Source of the DNA: Leishmania donovani
Lineage: Eukaryota > Euglenozoa > Kinetoplastea > Trypanosomatida > Trypanosomatidae
Direction of reading: 5' to 3'
Assembly (NCBI RefSeq): GCF_000227135.1
Contig: NC_018242.1
Coordinates: 280,440 to 344,439 of the forward strand
Length of the DNA: 64,000 nt
Part shown: piece by piece, positions 1 through 9,460 of the stretch
Position numbering within the stretch: position 1 is the first letter of the stretch
How the letters are laid out: every line of letters starts with the position of its first letter
Program-made: the position numbers and the translations under genes
Notes under the pieces: model-generated
The model's input: the letters and a program-made list of their open reading frames with translations, nothing else
What the model was told of the DNA's origin: nothing
Database searches by the model: none

Positions 1-1750
1 GTAGTTCGTAGATGCTTTGCTGAATCGAAGCACACACACACACAACTGCGCGAGCTTAGAGCGTGCCGCGAGACGCGTCGATGGCAGTCGTGCGAGGGTC
101 GGGCGAAGCGGATCACAAGCGATGCCGCGCGCATGAAGGAGGTGAGCGGTGCCGGGCCGGAGGCAGGGGGTGGTAAGGCTGCGTGCACCGACGCCACACG
201 GGTACCAATGAATAGCACTGGAACTTGCTCCTCCCCTTCCCCCCCTCTTTTGTTTATGCCTTTGTGCAGGCCACACATGTGCGGGGGCAGTGGTGAAGCC
301 CTGTCGCCGCCCTCCCCCCTTTACTCCTCACCACATCTTCCATCCCTTTCACGGCGTTTTCCGGAAAATGAAGCATTACGCTAGTGGAGTACGTGCAGTT
401 TTTTTTTCTGGCAGGGGGTGCTTGGTCAGTCGAGCTTCCAAACTTCTTGCGGCATCACCGAATATGGCCGGCGGCCACGACACACAGGGAGCGACGCTCA
501 TGCGTTGAACATCAAAGGTCTTCGCACCAGGAGCACACCACTCATGCTCCCGGGGGGAGGGGGGGCGGTTTCGCCGCCGTCTACGGGAGCGGACGTGTAG
601 CCGTTCGCGGCAGCAGATATGTCTGTCATCGGGCAAGCCATGGCTCAGATGAAGACGAGCATGGAAGCGGTCGCCAAGCGCTTGTGTCACCACAGAGGTC
701 CACCGCGAGGACAGCGACGACGGCAGTCCCAGCGGAACCGGGCGGACCGCAATGGAGGACAACGCTAGCAGCAACAGCAGCCTCCTGTTCCTACACAGCG
801 TCCTATGCATACCGGCCTTCCGCTGTACCTTGGTTCAAAGGCTGGGTGTTTCACATCGGGGGCCCAATTCATGTGGGACGGTGTCAAGCAGATGCAGAGC
901 GCAGAAGCGCGTCACAACACAGAGTGACTGCGAAACTGCCAGAGGCTACGGTGTGCGTGTGCTTGTGGGGGGGAAGGGGGGTACACGGTCGCAGCTCAGC
1001 AGACGACCCGAACAGAGGAGGAGGAAGACGCCATGCGAACCGCGGCGGCTCAAACTCAAGGCCGCAGAACGGCTTGCGGTCATTCTCGGCTCCATCGAAC
1101 AGTGGCAAGGGTCGCAGCGTTGATGCAAGTGGTCTCCCATCTGCTGGTACTTTATCTGGATTCCCGCCTCTCCACCACCCCACCTCCTCATTCTATCTCC
1201 CTGCCTGTCCATTGGCGGGCGAGGTGAGGTATCGCCTGCGAGGTCGCCCCCGTGTCACGTGCTCCTCGTCTATGCTACCCCTCTTGCCCTCCCTCTCTCT
1301 CTCTGTCACGCACACCCGCACACGTCACCACACCCCAGCCGGTCCGCAGCAGCGAGCGATAAGAACAAAGTGCGCCGATGCCAACGCTGCAAGTCGGAGG
1401 CATCTGCCGGTCACTTGGGGAGCGGAGATGTCTTTTTGCCGCTCAGCGGCAGGGATTCGCGATGGCCGCGCTCGCATCGTCAAATGGTTTCTTCTACTAC
1501 ATCCCTTCCGTCTCCCTCCCCACCCCTCCTCCTCTTCTATGCGCCTCTCCCCATTCGTCTCTTCGGCGGCACTGTATGGCCTCCACCCCGTGTGCTTGAT
1601 GCGTGTCGTTCTATGTGTGTCGGTTCATGGACTCGCCCGTGCTCCCCTCCCTCCCCCAAGCCTATCGCTACAGCCCTACAGCTATCGCCTGCATCTGCGT
1701 ACACTTCACTCCTTCCTTCCCTCCCTTTCCGTGTCCGCATTACTATCATC
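1..1750. other. Intergenic spacer / 5' flank of the first gene
   Basis: I see no convincing gene here. The sequence has CT-rich stretches (for example around 1290-1320, 1500-1560, 1640-1660 and 1705-1732) typical of trypanosomatid sense-strand spacers. The long open frame crossing 384-1928 has no protein-like composition and runs into the next gene in the wrong frame. A trans-splice acceptor for the gene at 1751 probably lies after the 1640-1660 tract (AG near 1680), because no AG separates the 1705-1732 tract from the ATG. Confidence 0.6.
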
Positions 1751-4700
1751 ATGGTGCGCACGCGGGAGAAGAAGCCCAAGGGTGACAGCGCCTTCACGAC
1801 GCGCAGGCAGAAGGTCGGGCGCAAGAAGCTCGCCCCTGCCACCGCCACACGGGCAGAGGTGCACGCCCGCACCCTTCGTCTCACCACGTCTACCGCGATG
1901 TCTGCTGCCATGGCAGCGCCGTACGTGAAGGACCCGGCGGCGCACCCTGCGTCGTCTGAGACGACCTCCGCGGGCATGAAGGACAGCGAGTCCAAGAGCA
2001 AGCGCCTCATCATCGCTGTGCAGAGCTTCTCTGAGCTGCTCTCCGCGACACATCACTACAAGGCAGCGCAGCGCTCCTCGGCCTTCGCGACACTCACGCG
2101 TCTGCTGCGCATTCAGAGGGAAAAGGATAACGCCGCTGGGGCGGGGGCGGCGCGACACAGCGGGGGCGCCGCGTCAAACGTTTTCGAAGAGTACATGCGG
2201 TACTCCGCGAGCACGAATGCCACCGCAGACGCTGCGGGGGTGCCGTTCTCCTCAGGCGCCCCTCCTACACGTCTCAGTAGCCTGAGTCCACTTGAGAGGC
2301 TCAAGTCGTTCGCTGCCGCACTGGAGGCCGTCACAGACACGGACGACGATGTTCGTCGTGAGGCGCTGCAGGCACTGCAAGTTCTTGTGGACTACCAGTG
2401 GATTTCATGTGAGCGAGATGGGTCTGTTGCGCCAACGCCCTCGTCGTTTCTGGAACCGACCTCTACGCGCAAGGCTGCGGATCTCGAGCGCTGCAACGCC
2501 CGGCTCCTGAGCATGCAGGACGGAGATGGCGGCCGGAGCGGCAGCGCCGAGGTGCCAGTAGCCATCTCGGCGTCCACCTCGACATCGAGCACCTCGGTGG
2601 ATCGCGTCCAGACGATTCTTCAAGCGGTGCACGTGGCTCTCACCCACGCCCTCAAGCCTGTTCGTCTCTCAGGCGTCGAACTGCTCTCCCTACTCCTGCG
2701 GGTGGCGCCGCCGTCTCTGGTGCGCGCCGCCGCGCGTGCGGTCTGTAAGCATCAGACCTCCTACTACGCCACACCGGCTGCAACGGCAACCTCGGCAGCT
2801 GGCACGGCCACCACAGCAGCGCTGGAGGCGGCCCAGGAACGTGCCGCCACACTACTCGAGGAGGAAGAGGTGTGGATGCTGACGCTGGTGCGGCGCGTCT
2901 CTTCGCTGGTCTTGCGAACGAAGCACGTGCCGGTGCTGCCGGCGCTGCTAGGCGTCTTCCTCGGCGAGAGTGGCATTGGTGCTTCCGGCGCCACAGCCGA
3001 GGATTCTATCACCGCTGAGCTGCTGCGCACGCCCCCTTTGCTCGGTGGCGTCGTTGCATCACACGTCATGAGCGCCTCCGGCGCGAGCGACGCTGTCGAT
3101 GGCAGCAGTGGCGGCGCTCTCTGGCGCTACCCGGAACTCGTGAACTCGTTCTTCGACGACGTGGCACCGCAGTGGGCGAACAACTGGAAGGAGCTGATGG
3201 AGCTGCGACTGGCGCTCTTGCGGCAAGACGACAAACTCGCCATGGCCTCAGCCCTTGCCCGATCGTTCGCCATCGTTCTTGTTTTCTTGAAGCGCCAACA
3301 GCAGCAGGGCCTCAGCAGCAGGGCCGGGCGCAGCGGCTCCGTGAACTTCTTCTCACGGAAGCGCATGCACTACATCAAAGCCCTCTTCATCGAGAAGATG
3401 CCGGTAACGATGCACGAGCTGCTGCTCATGCCTTCTGCTGGTGCATCCGTCGCGTCCTCCACAACAGCGCCAACAGCGGCGGCGACGGCGCCACCGAAAG
3501 CAATGAAGGCGCGCCTGGAGCTGGGGCTGGCCCTCGTCATGGTCTGCGTCCCTCTCGCTGGCACCGAGGAGGGATGGCACCTCATGCGGGACTACTTCTC
3601 CATCGTCTTTTCGCTTCCCCGAGCTACCCCGCCGCCACCGGAGCCCTTCCGCTTCCCGTCCGTGGCGTTACTGGAGATGTCGGTGCGTCTGTTTGCGCAG
3701 GCGATCCGGCTCTACCCCTGCGTTGCGCCGCAGTTCCAGGTAGCCGGTGACACCGCGGCGGTACCGCCTGGTCGGAACACGGGGTTGGGCGACTTCTCTG
3801 TGCCCTTAGTATCGTGCTCTGACGCGAAATGCGATGGTCCCCGCAGAGCGAAAAGAGACAGAGGTGACGCTGCTGGTCCTGCAGTGTCGTCGCAGGCCAC
3901 CCCTTCCTTTCACCAGCACAGAACCGTGGCTGAGCGTCTGCTCACCTTCCTGCCCGCCGTGCTGACCACCATCATCAAGCACTTGGTGCCGCGCTCGGAC
4001 TCCCTCAACTCCGGCGCCGGTGATGCGGCAAGCGACGATATGGCTCTCGTGCGGGTGCTCCTCTGCGCAGCCACGATATTGGAGCGGTTCGCGGCACTTC
4101 CCGAGGACCTTTTCCGTCGCGGTGGTGCTGTTCGCAGGAAGGGGCACGGCGGTAAGACCGACGGCGGTTGTGGCGACGCAGCCACAACCGCGCAGCGACT
4201 GGAAGAGGGCTTTGGCTTGGTGCCACGCCTTCTGTTCGCCCTTCGAGAACAGTCGCAGATGCGGCAGCGCAAGCCCGATGCAGTGAAGCGCGCACGTGCA
4301 GAGGATGAGGACGACGGAGACAACCACGTCGGCGACGCACCCGCGCAGACGGACGACAGCGCAGCGACGCCCGTAGTGACGCGCACCGGCGTCCTCCTGT
4401 CGTACAACGGGATTGTCGATGTGCTGGTGCACCGCTTCTTGCGGGTGCTCTGGTTCTTGAGCAGCAGTGGTCATCCTCTTCTTCATGACCGCCGCACCAC
4501 CTCCACAGGCAAGGCTGCTTCCTCTCCCGCATCGACATCCGTGTCGCCCTCCGCACCCCTCGCTGCCCTCCTCACCAAGTCGATCAAGTTTCTCTTCGGT
4601 AGCGCCGGCGTATCCGGTGTGCTGCAGCGGTGCACGACCCCGACAGTGCTACTGGCGCACAGCACGCTCTTCTACCTCGGCGGCGGCGGCGGTAGTGCAT

Positions 4701-4852
4701 CGAGCCCGATCGCGTTGGTAGGCAGCGCCGATGCAGTTAGCGTGGCCGCGGCAGAGACGGAGAGGACACCGATGGCTGAGGCGGTGGAGAGGTGGGCCGA
4801 TGTGCTCGGCGTGATAGGGGCACTCCGCGCCCGCGTGCACATGGATGCGTGA
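1751..4852 (+). CDS. IPI1/TEX10-like protein (Rix1 complex, 60S ribosome biogenesis)
   Basis: This is a 1033-residue protein. The start at 1751 was chosen because it opens directly with a basic N-terminus (MVRTREKKPKG, then KVGRKKLAP), which matches the layout of TEX10/Ipi1: a short Lys-rich head, a KVGKKK-like motif, a Thr/Ala stretch, then a helix of the type SFSELLSxxxHYKAAQR at about residues 90-110. In that family the region begins the alpha-helical (HEAT-like) Ipi1 domain. The family is known to act with Rix1 and Ipi3 on pre-60S particles in the nucleolus or nucleoplasm. The rest is helical and Ala/Leu-rich, with low-complexity insertions and possible nuclear-localisation clusters near residues 696 and 840. 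It is longer than yeast Ipi1 and closer to animal TEX10. The assignment rests on the N-terminal pattern only; the remainder could not be aligned by eye. Confidence 0.68.
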   Translation: MVRTREKKPKGDSAFTTRRQKVGRKKLAPATATRAEVHARTLRLTTSTAMSAAMAAPYVKDPAAHPASSETTSAGMKDSESKSKRLIIAVQSFSELLSATHHYKAAQRSSAFATLTRLLRIQREKDNAAGAGAARHSGGAASNVFEEYMRYSASTNATADAAGVPFSSGAPPTRLSSLSPLERLKSFAAALEAVTDTDDDVRREALQALQVLVDYQWISCERDGSVAPTPSSFLEPTSTRKAADLERCNARLLSMQDGDGGRSGSAEVPVAISASTSTSSTSVDRVQTILQAVHVALTHALKPVRLSGVELLSLLLRVAPPSLVRAAARAVCKHQTSYYATPAATATSAAGTATTAALEAAQERAATLLEEEEVWMLTLVRRVSSLVLRTKHVPVLPALLGVFLGESGIGASGATAEDSITAELLRTPPLLGGVVASHVMSASGASDAVDGSSGGALWRYPELVNSFFDDVAPQWANNWKELMELRLALLRQDDKLAMASALARSFAIVLVFLKRQQQQGLSSRAGRSGSVNFFSRKRMHYIKALFIEKMPVTMHELLLMPSAGASVASSTTAPTAAATAPPKAMKARLELGLALVMVCVPLAGTEEGWHLMRDYFSIVFSLPRATPPPPEPFRFPSVALLEMSVRLFAQAIRLYPCVAPQFQVAGDTAAVPPGRNTGLGDFSVPLVSCSDAKCDGPRRAKRDRGDAAGPAVSSQATPSFHQHRTVAERLLTFLPAVLTTIIKHLVPRSDSLNSGAGDAASDDMALVRVLLCAATILERFAALPEDLFRRGGAVRRKGHGGKTDGGCGDAATTAQRLEEGFGLVPRLLFALREQSQMRQRKPDAVKRARAEDEDDGDNHVGDAPAQTDDSAATPVVTRTGVLLSYNGIVDVLVHRFLRVLWFLSSSGHPLLHDRRTTSTGKAASSPASTSVSPSAPLAALLTKSIKFLFGSAGVSGVLQRCTTPTVLLAHSTLFYLGGGGGSASSPIALVGSADAVSVAAAETERTPMAEAVERWADVLGVIGALRARVHMDA

Positions 4853-5566
4853 TACGGCGTCCCATGAAGCCGGAAAGGAAGACTGGTTAACGTCCTCGTC
4901 GCCAAGGTTATAGGCGTGTCGCTCACGTGCACCGCTGCCCCGCCAACAGCCCTCCCCTCTCCCCCTCTCCAGTTGTTGTTTAACTTTCCCGAATCGCTAA
5001 GGAAACCATAAGAGTCGTTCATTTCTCTGTGTACGTGTGTGCCTCATCCCTCGACGTCTACCCCGCTCCCTCCTCTCGCTTCTTTCCCTACAACTGACAG
5101 AGATCTCCAGTCGTTCGCGTGTTTGTGTGTGAGGGAGAGGGGGAAGCCTGTGATGTCTCCCGTGAGCCTTTCTCCTTCGTTGACAGAGCACTCTCTTTTC
5201 TCTCGCGAGGCTCCGTCACACCGCTCTTCCAGTAAGGGCAACGGGATCTCTGGACAGTCCTCGCCGCGGCGCCTGTTGCCCTCCCCATGGTGTGCGCCCA
5301 ACGACGTGGCAAGGGCACCTGCACGCTCACCCTGAGTGTCTAGCGTCTCCTCCTCGCCATCGGCGCCGCCACCGCTTCCTACCTTAATCTTGAAATACAG
5401 ACACACGCCATTATGCACTCACTCATCCGTCTCCCCCTCGTCCTCTTTCTCTTTGCGCATCAGCTCACGCGCACGCGGACGCAGACGCTTTCCGTACGTA
5501 CCCAAGCCTGTGGTGAAACTCCCAGCGCCCTCGCCGACCCACGCACCCGCACACGCGCTGGCAAGC
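4853..5566. other. Spacer with trans-splice acceptor candidate
   Basis: No gene was recognised. A pyrimidine tract at about 5427-5456 is followed by an AG at 5462-5463, roughly 100 bases before the ATG of the next gene. This is a good candidate for spliced-leader addition. The rest is CT-rich 3' UTR-like sequence. Confidence 0.55.
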
Positions 5567-6172
5567 ATGAGCTCCCAGCAGCATGCCTTTGAAAAGTCGC
5601 GAGAGCAGGCAAAGGAATACCTTAGCAAGGATGCCATGAAAGAGCTCAGGGCCAGCCTCGACCCCAGCGCTACCCGCGCCCGCCACGGTCTCTTGCCGAA
5701 AGACTTTCAGACAACCGACGAGGAGCACGAGCGGCGTGTAAACGACTACATCCGGAGCCACAGCACGTGGCGCAAGGACGTCTACGTGCTCCGCAGCTAC
5801 GAGTACTGGAAGCTGCGCGCCGACTACTATCCGTACATTCGCCGTAGTGACGAGAAGGACAACTTCTTTCTCCGCGGCATCACGTGCCACCCGCGCCTAT
5901 CTGACTACCCCGTGTGCAAGGCTGTCATCCGTGACTACTTTGTGTGCCGTGACAGGAACCCGGTCCTGCAGATCTTTAACGCCTGTGCGCCTCTGAAGGA
6001 GCAGTTCTGCGCGTGCATCAACGAGGTCTTTCTCAAGAACCACGAGCGTGGCGACAAGAAGTTCAACGCCCACCGTGACGAGTTCTTCGAGGTGCAGCGG
6101 TCGAAGCGATTTGCGAAGATGCTAAACCATGTGGAGGAGTCGATGGAGGCCAAGACGAAGTTGCAGGACTGA
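5567..6172 (+). CDS. CMC2: CMC2-like twin Cx9C mitochondrial protein
   Basis: A 201-residue protein. The ATG at 5567 is the first in frame after the likely splice acceptor at 5463. The centre carries two Cx9C motifs: CKAVIRDYFVC and, after a short hydrophobic turn, CAPLKEQFCAC. They are preceded by an HPRLSDYPVC segment that resembles the 'HPxLSxx...C' head of human and yeast CMC2. Twin Cx9C (CHCH) proteins are oxidised and retained in the intermembrane space by Mia40/Erv1. CMC2 is involved in cytochrome c oxidase biogenesis. The protein is about twice the usual CMC2 length because of an N-terminal charged extension of about 100 residues and a Lys/Arg-rich tail. Those could be lineage-specific, and another CHCH family is possible. 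Confidence 0.75.
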   Translation: MSSQQHAFEKSREQAKEYLSKDAMKELRASLDPSATRARHGLLPKDFQTTDEEHERRVNDYIRSHSTWRKDVYVLRSYEYWKLRADYYPYIRRSDEKDNFFLRGITCHPRLSDYPVCKAVIRDYFVCRDRNPVLQIFNACAPLKEQFCACINEVFLKNHERGDKKFNAHRDEFFEVQRSKRFAKMLNHVEESMEAKTKLQD

Positions 6173-6916
6173 GCAGAAGGTAGCCAACATCGACGTATGG
6201 CGACATCTATGCGCGGTAGAGAGAAAGAGGAATACCAAGAGAGGCGATGCGCCGGCCCGTTTTTTCTTTCGTTTGTGCGTGCGTTTGCCAGTGAGTGCTT
6301 CGTTTTGCTCTCCTTCCTTGGCCCGTCCCTCCCTCCCCCTCTCTCTCTTCTCCCACCCACCCTCGCACCCGCCTTGGCTGATGCCTTATCCTCTTTGGTT
6401 GTTTGTTTCAGGAATGTGTCTGTGCTAGTCCGCCAGATCGGTGGAGATGTTCTGTTTTGCGTGCTTCTTGCGGTCGTCGCTTCTCTGTGTTCTGTTGGTA
6501 TCTTGTCGTCACTCTTATCCGTTGGCCGGCGCACACACGCCCATCTCAGCTGCCCCTCCTTCCCCCTCCTTGCGCTCCTGGACGATACACGTCTGATGGC
6601 AACGTTGCTGGCTTGCCAGGTGGCAGGACAGAAGCGGTGGTTGTCGCTGAGAAGTAAACCGAAGCGGCAGCAATGGCTCATCCCCGTGCGACTCCTCTAG
6701 CACGCATTATTCTCTCACATCTGACGTCGTGCCTACCTACTCTTGATCCGGCCACCCCGCCCCTCACCGTCTCCGCTGTGTTGCTTTCTTTCTCCTCTAC
6801 GCCGCCGATGGCTTTTGTGTGCATGTGTGTGTGTGGATACATCTCCATCCGGTGTCGTGACGAAGCATACTTTCTTTTCTCTCTCGAGCTCCACACAGAA
6901 ACACGCACGCACAGTC
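6173..6916. other. Spacer with trans-splice acceptor candidates
   Basis: This is CT-rich UTR sequence. A pyrimidine tract at 6870-6885 is followed by AG dinucleotides at 6887-6888 and 6897-6898, 20-30 bases before the next ATG. An open frame from the ATG at 6197 (167 codons) is compositionally UTR-like and is not called. Confidence 0.55.
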
Positions 6917-8392
6917 ATGGCGGCCGTATTCATGCGCGTCGGTGAGCTGGCGTGTCAGAAAGACTCGTTCCTGCGAGAGTTGACGGCGACTGTTGTCTCG
7001 TGTGAGCCAGCCAAGACGGCAGTGGCAGCGGCGAAGAAGGCGAAGGGCGCCAGCAGCGACACCGTGACGTACGATGTTATTCTGAGCGACTCCGTTCTTT
7101 TTCCAGAAGGTGGTGGCCAGCCCTGCGACCACGGCACACTGCGAGTGGTGTCAGGCGATAATGACAAAGCCGATCCCTCGTGTGGCGCCACCGCCGCGCC
7201 GCCGCTCTCCATTACGAACGTGCGCCGGGTCGGGGACACATGCGTGCTCACCAGTCCCGCCGCCCTCCCCGTGGGGGCTACGGTGCACCAGATGGTGGAC
7301 TGGCCGCGTCGGATGGACCACATGCAGCACCACACCGGCCAGCACCTGCTCACTGCCGTGGTAGAGCGCGAGGACACGCTGCGCTTGCCCACTGTGAGCT
7401 GGTCCCTGACGCACCCTTACTGTTTCATCCAGGTGGACGTTGGCGGCTACGCAAGCGACCCAGCTTCGCCGTACCACGCTTACATCACAAAGGAGAAGAA
7501 AATATCGGACGAAATGGTGGCGAAGATCGAGGTGCTCTGCAACGACGCGATCGCCCAGAGCACCGCCGTGCAGTGCGACGTGTTCGAAAATCGAGAGGTG
7601 TATATGCGGGAGCAGGATCGCCGGCATCAGACGGCTGCGGCCTCGGCAGACGGCGGCACGGAAGCCTTTCGAAGCCGCGGCATCCCAGAGGACGTCACAG
7701 GGCCGATCCGCATCATCTCGCTGGACGCCATCGACAGCTGCACCTGCTGCGGCACCCACCTGCGCACACTAGCAGAGCTGCAGGCTATGTACCTCCTCCA
7801 CCAAGAGGTTAAAGGAACGCTAGTGAAGCTGTACTTCATCACTGGCAAGCGGGCAGCGCGACAGTTCCACGCCATGTATCACCGGGAGCGGCAGTTGATG
7901 CCGGAGTTGGGTGGCAGCAGACCCAACGACTTTGTCTCCGTGGTGCAGCGCCGTTCCAAGGATGCGACGGACCTTGAGAAGCTGATGAAGCGGTGGACAC
8001 TGGAGCTAGCGAGTGTAGAAGCACAGCGCATCGCCGCCGCCGTGCCGGCGTCGCACGCCGCTACCGTCACAGTACCCCTGCGTCGCGACGACGTAGATCT
8101 CGAGTTCTTCAACGAGGTCCGCGCACGGCTCGATGCAGCAGGGCTGCGCCGCGTCGTTCTCGTTTCCGCGTGGGCGGCAGAGCGGTGCACGGCAGGCACG
8201 CTCGCCAGCGCGAAGGATGTGGCGGGTCAGGTCTTCGTCACTGGGGGAGAGACGCCTGCGGACATGGAGAAGGCCGTCCAGCTGGTGAAGGAAACGCTAG
8301 AGGGGATGAAGGGGGGCACCTCCAAGCTGGGTTTCCGTGGGAAGGGCAGTCTGAAGGAGTGGGACACCCTCGTGGCGCGTCTGAAGGAGTAG
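6917..8392 (+). CDS. Alanyl-tRNA trans-editing protein (AARSD1 / AlaX family)
   Basis: A 491-residue protein starting at the first ATG after the splice-acceptor AGs. The order of motifs matches eukaryotic AARSD1. There is an N-terminal beta-barrel part with FPEGGGQP (about residues 62-69). The editing-site zinc motif is MDHMQHHTGQHL (about 132-143; HxxxH ligands). The second zinc half is CCGTHL (about 276-281; CxxxH). The C-terminal part resembles the AlaRS C-Ala-like region and ends in FRGKGSLKEW. Family members hydrolyse misacylated Ser-tRNA(Ala) in trans. All four zinc-ligand positions are present, so it is probably active. No aminoacylation (class II) domain precedes it, so it is a free-standing editor, not an alanyl-tRNA synthetase fragment. 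Confidence 0.9.
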   Translation: MAAVFMRVGELACQKDSFLRELTATVVSCEPAKTAVAAAKKAKGASSDTVTYDVILSDSVLFPEGGGQPCDHGTLRVVSGDNDKADPSCGATAAPPLSITNVRRVGDTCVLTSPAALPVGATVHQMVDWPRRMDHMQHHTGQHLLTAVVEREDTLRLPTVSWSLTHPYCFIQVDVGGYASDPASPYHAYITKEKKISDEMVAKIEVLCNDAIAQSTAVQCDVFENREVYMREQDRRHQTAAASADGGTEAFRSRGIPEDVTGPIRIISLDAIDSCTCCGTHLRTLAELQAMYLLHQEVKGTLVKLYFITGKRAARQFHAMYHRERQLMPELGGSRPNDFVSVVQRRSKDATDLEKLMKRWTLELASVEAQRIAAAVPASHAATVTVPLRRDDVDLEFFNEVRARLDAAGLRRVVLVSAWAAERCTAGTLASAKDVAGQVFVTGGETPADMEKAVQLVKETLEGMKGGTSKLGFRGKGSLKEWDTLVARLKE

Positions 8393-9460
8393 CGAAGCGT
8401 GTAGAGAACGCGAAGGGTGAGGGGGGAACTACTGAGACGACGAGGGGCGGTGGGAGAGGTGAGCTTTATGGTGTGTGAGTGTGTGCGCTCTCTGTAGTGT
8501 CATCCCTTCCTCCTCGTCCGCTCTCTCCGCCCCACTAGTTGTACTTGGCAAAATAAACATACACACACACATACACTACCTCCGCGTATGCACGACGGTT
8601 GCGCTGTGGTGGCGACCCGCACAGACGCGCCGTCGTAAAGGGGGAAAGAATGCCAGTGGATGTCGCAGATGTCCATCATTGCGCACGTGCACATACGCAT
8701 GTGTGTATGCGTGCGGTCATGTCCACTCACCCTCAACGCTGTTGCGTCGTCATTTGCAGCACATAAAATACGACGTGTTTCCTCGACGTACTGATGGTAG
8801 GGGAGGGCCATGCATGGCGCAGAGGTTCGCTGGACAAGCCCCGCCACCACCACCACCCCTTTCTCTCTCTGTGCCCCGCACATATCGTCGGTTTCTTGTC
8901 ACCGTTGCACCCCCTCCCTCTTCTCCCCTCTCTGTCTGCCACCTTTGAACGGATCATCAACCACGACGACGACGACAAGTGAGAGATCACGTCACCTTCA
9001 AAGTCTAAGGGGAGTCTGTGTGCGCGTGTGGGGGGTGAGAGTGAGTGGTCTCGTGGTCTGTCTGTGTGTGCGTGTGTGTGCACGATCGCGTGGATGCGTT
9101 TTCCTTGTGTTCCCCTTTCCTTTCGCGCAGAGGGGCGGCACACGTCATTGGTGAAGGCAACAAGACGAGTAGAGCGAGAGAGACGCACACGCAACCGTGA
9201 GAGTCGAATCCGCGCTTCGGTACTGCTGTGGCGTTCTGTTTTTGTTTTCTCTCTCTCTCTGTGTTCAGTCTATCAGCTCTTAGTCATCGGCACTGGAAGA
9301 CTCGCGTGCCTGCGACACACTTACGCATGGAGACACGGGCGCAGGAACGCACAGCCCCATCCACAATACTTCTCCCGAGTCCCCCTTCTTCATCTCGACA
9401 GACGCACCTAAGCGTCTCCCTCCTTCCTTCTTTTTTAGTCTGTTGCTTCGCTTGACGGAA
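8393..9460. other. Spacer (3' UTR / 5' UTR)
   Basis: No gene was recognised. CA/TG-rich and CT-rich simple sequence, with TG-rich runs at about 9010-9085. The final part is the splice-acceptor region listed separately. Confidence 0.6.
9414..9438 (+). promoter_or_regulatory. Polypyrimidine tract plus AG (spliced-leader acceptor candidate)
   Basis: An almost uninterrupted C/T tract ends in TTTTTTAG at 9438, 22 bases before the ATG at 9461. This is the classic layout of a trypanosomatid trans-splice site and supports that start codon. Confidence 0.7.

Noticed and set aside
384..1928. Long + strand open frame before the first gene
   Set aside because: UTR-like composition, no recognisable motif, overlaps the 5' end of the IPI1-like gene in another frame, and is cut by pyrimidine tracts.
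6197..6700. 167-codon + strand frame starting with ATG
   Set aside because: Lies in CT-rich 3' UTR/spacer; Leu/Ser/Pro-rich reading is what such spacers give by chance.
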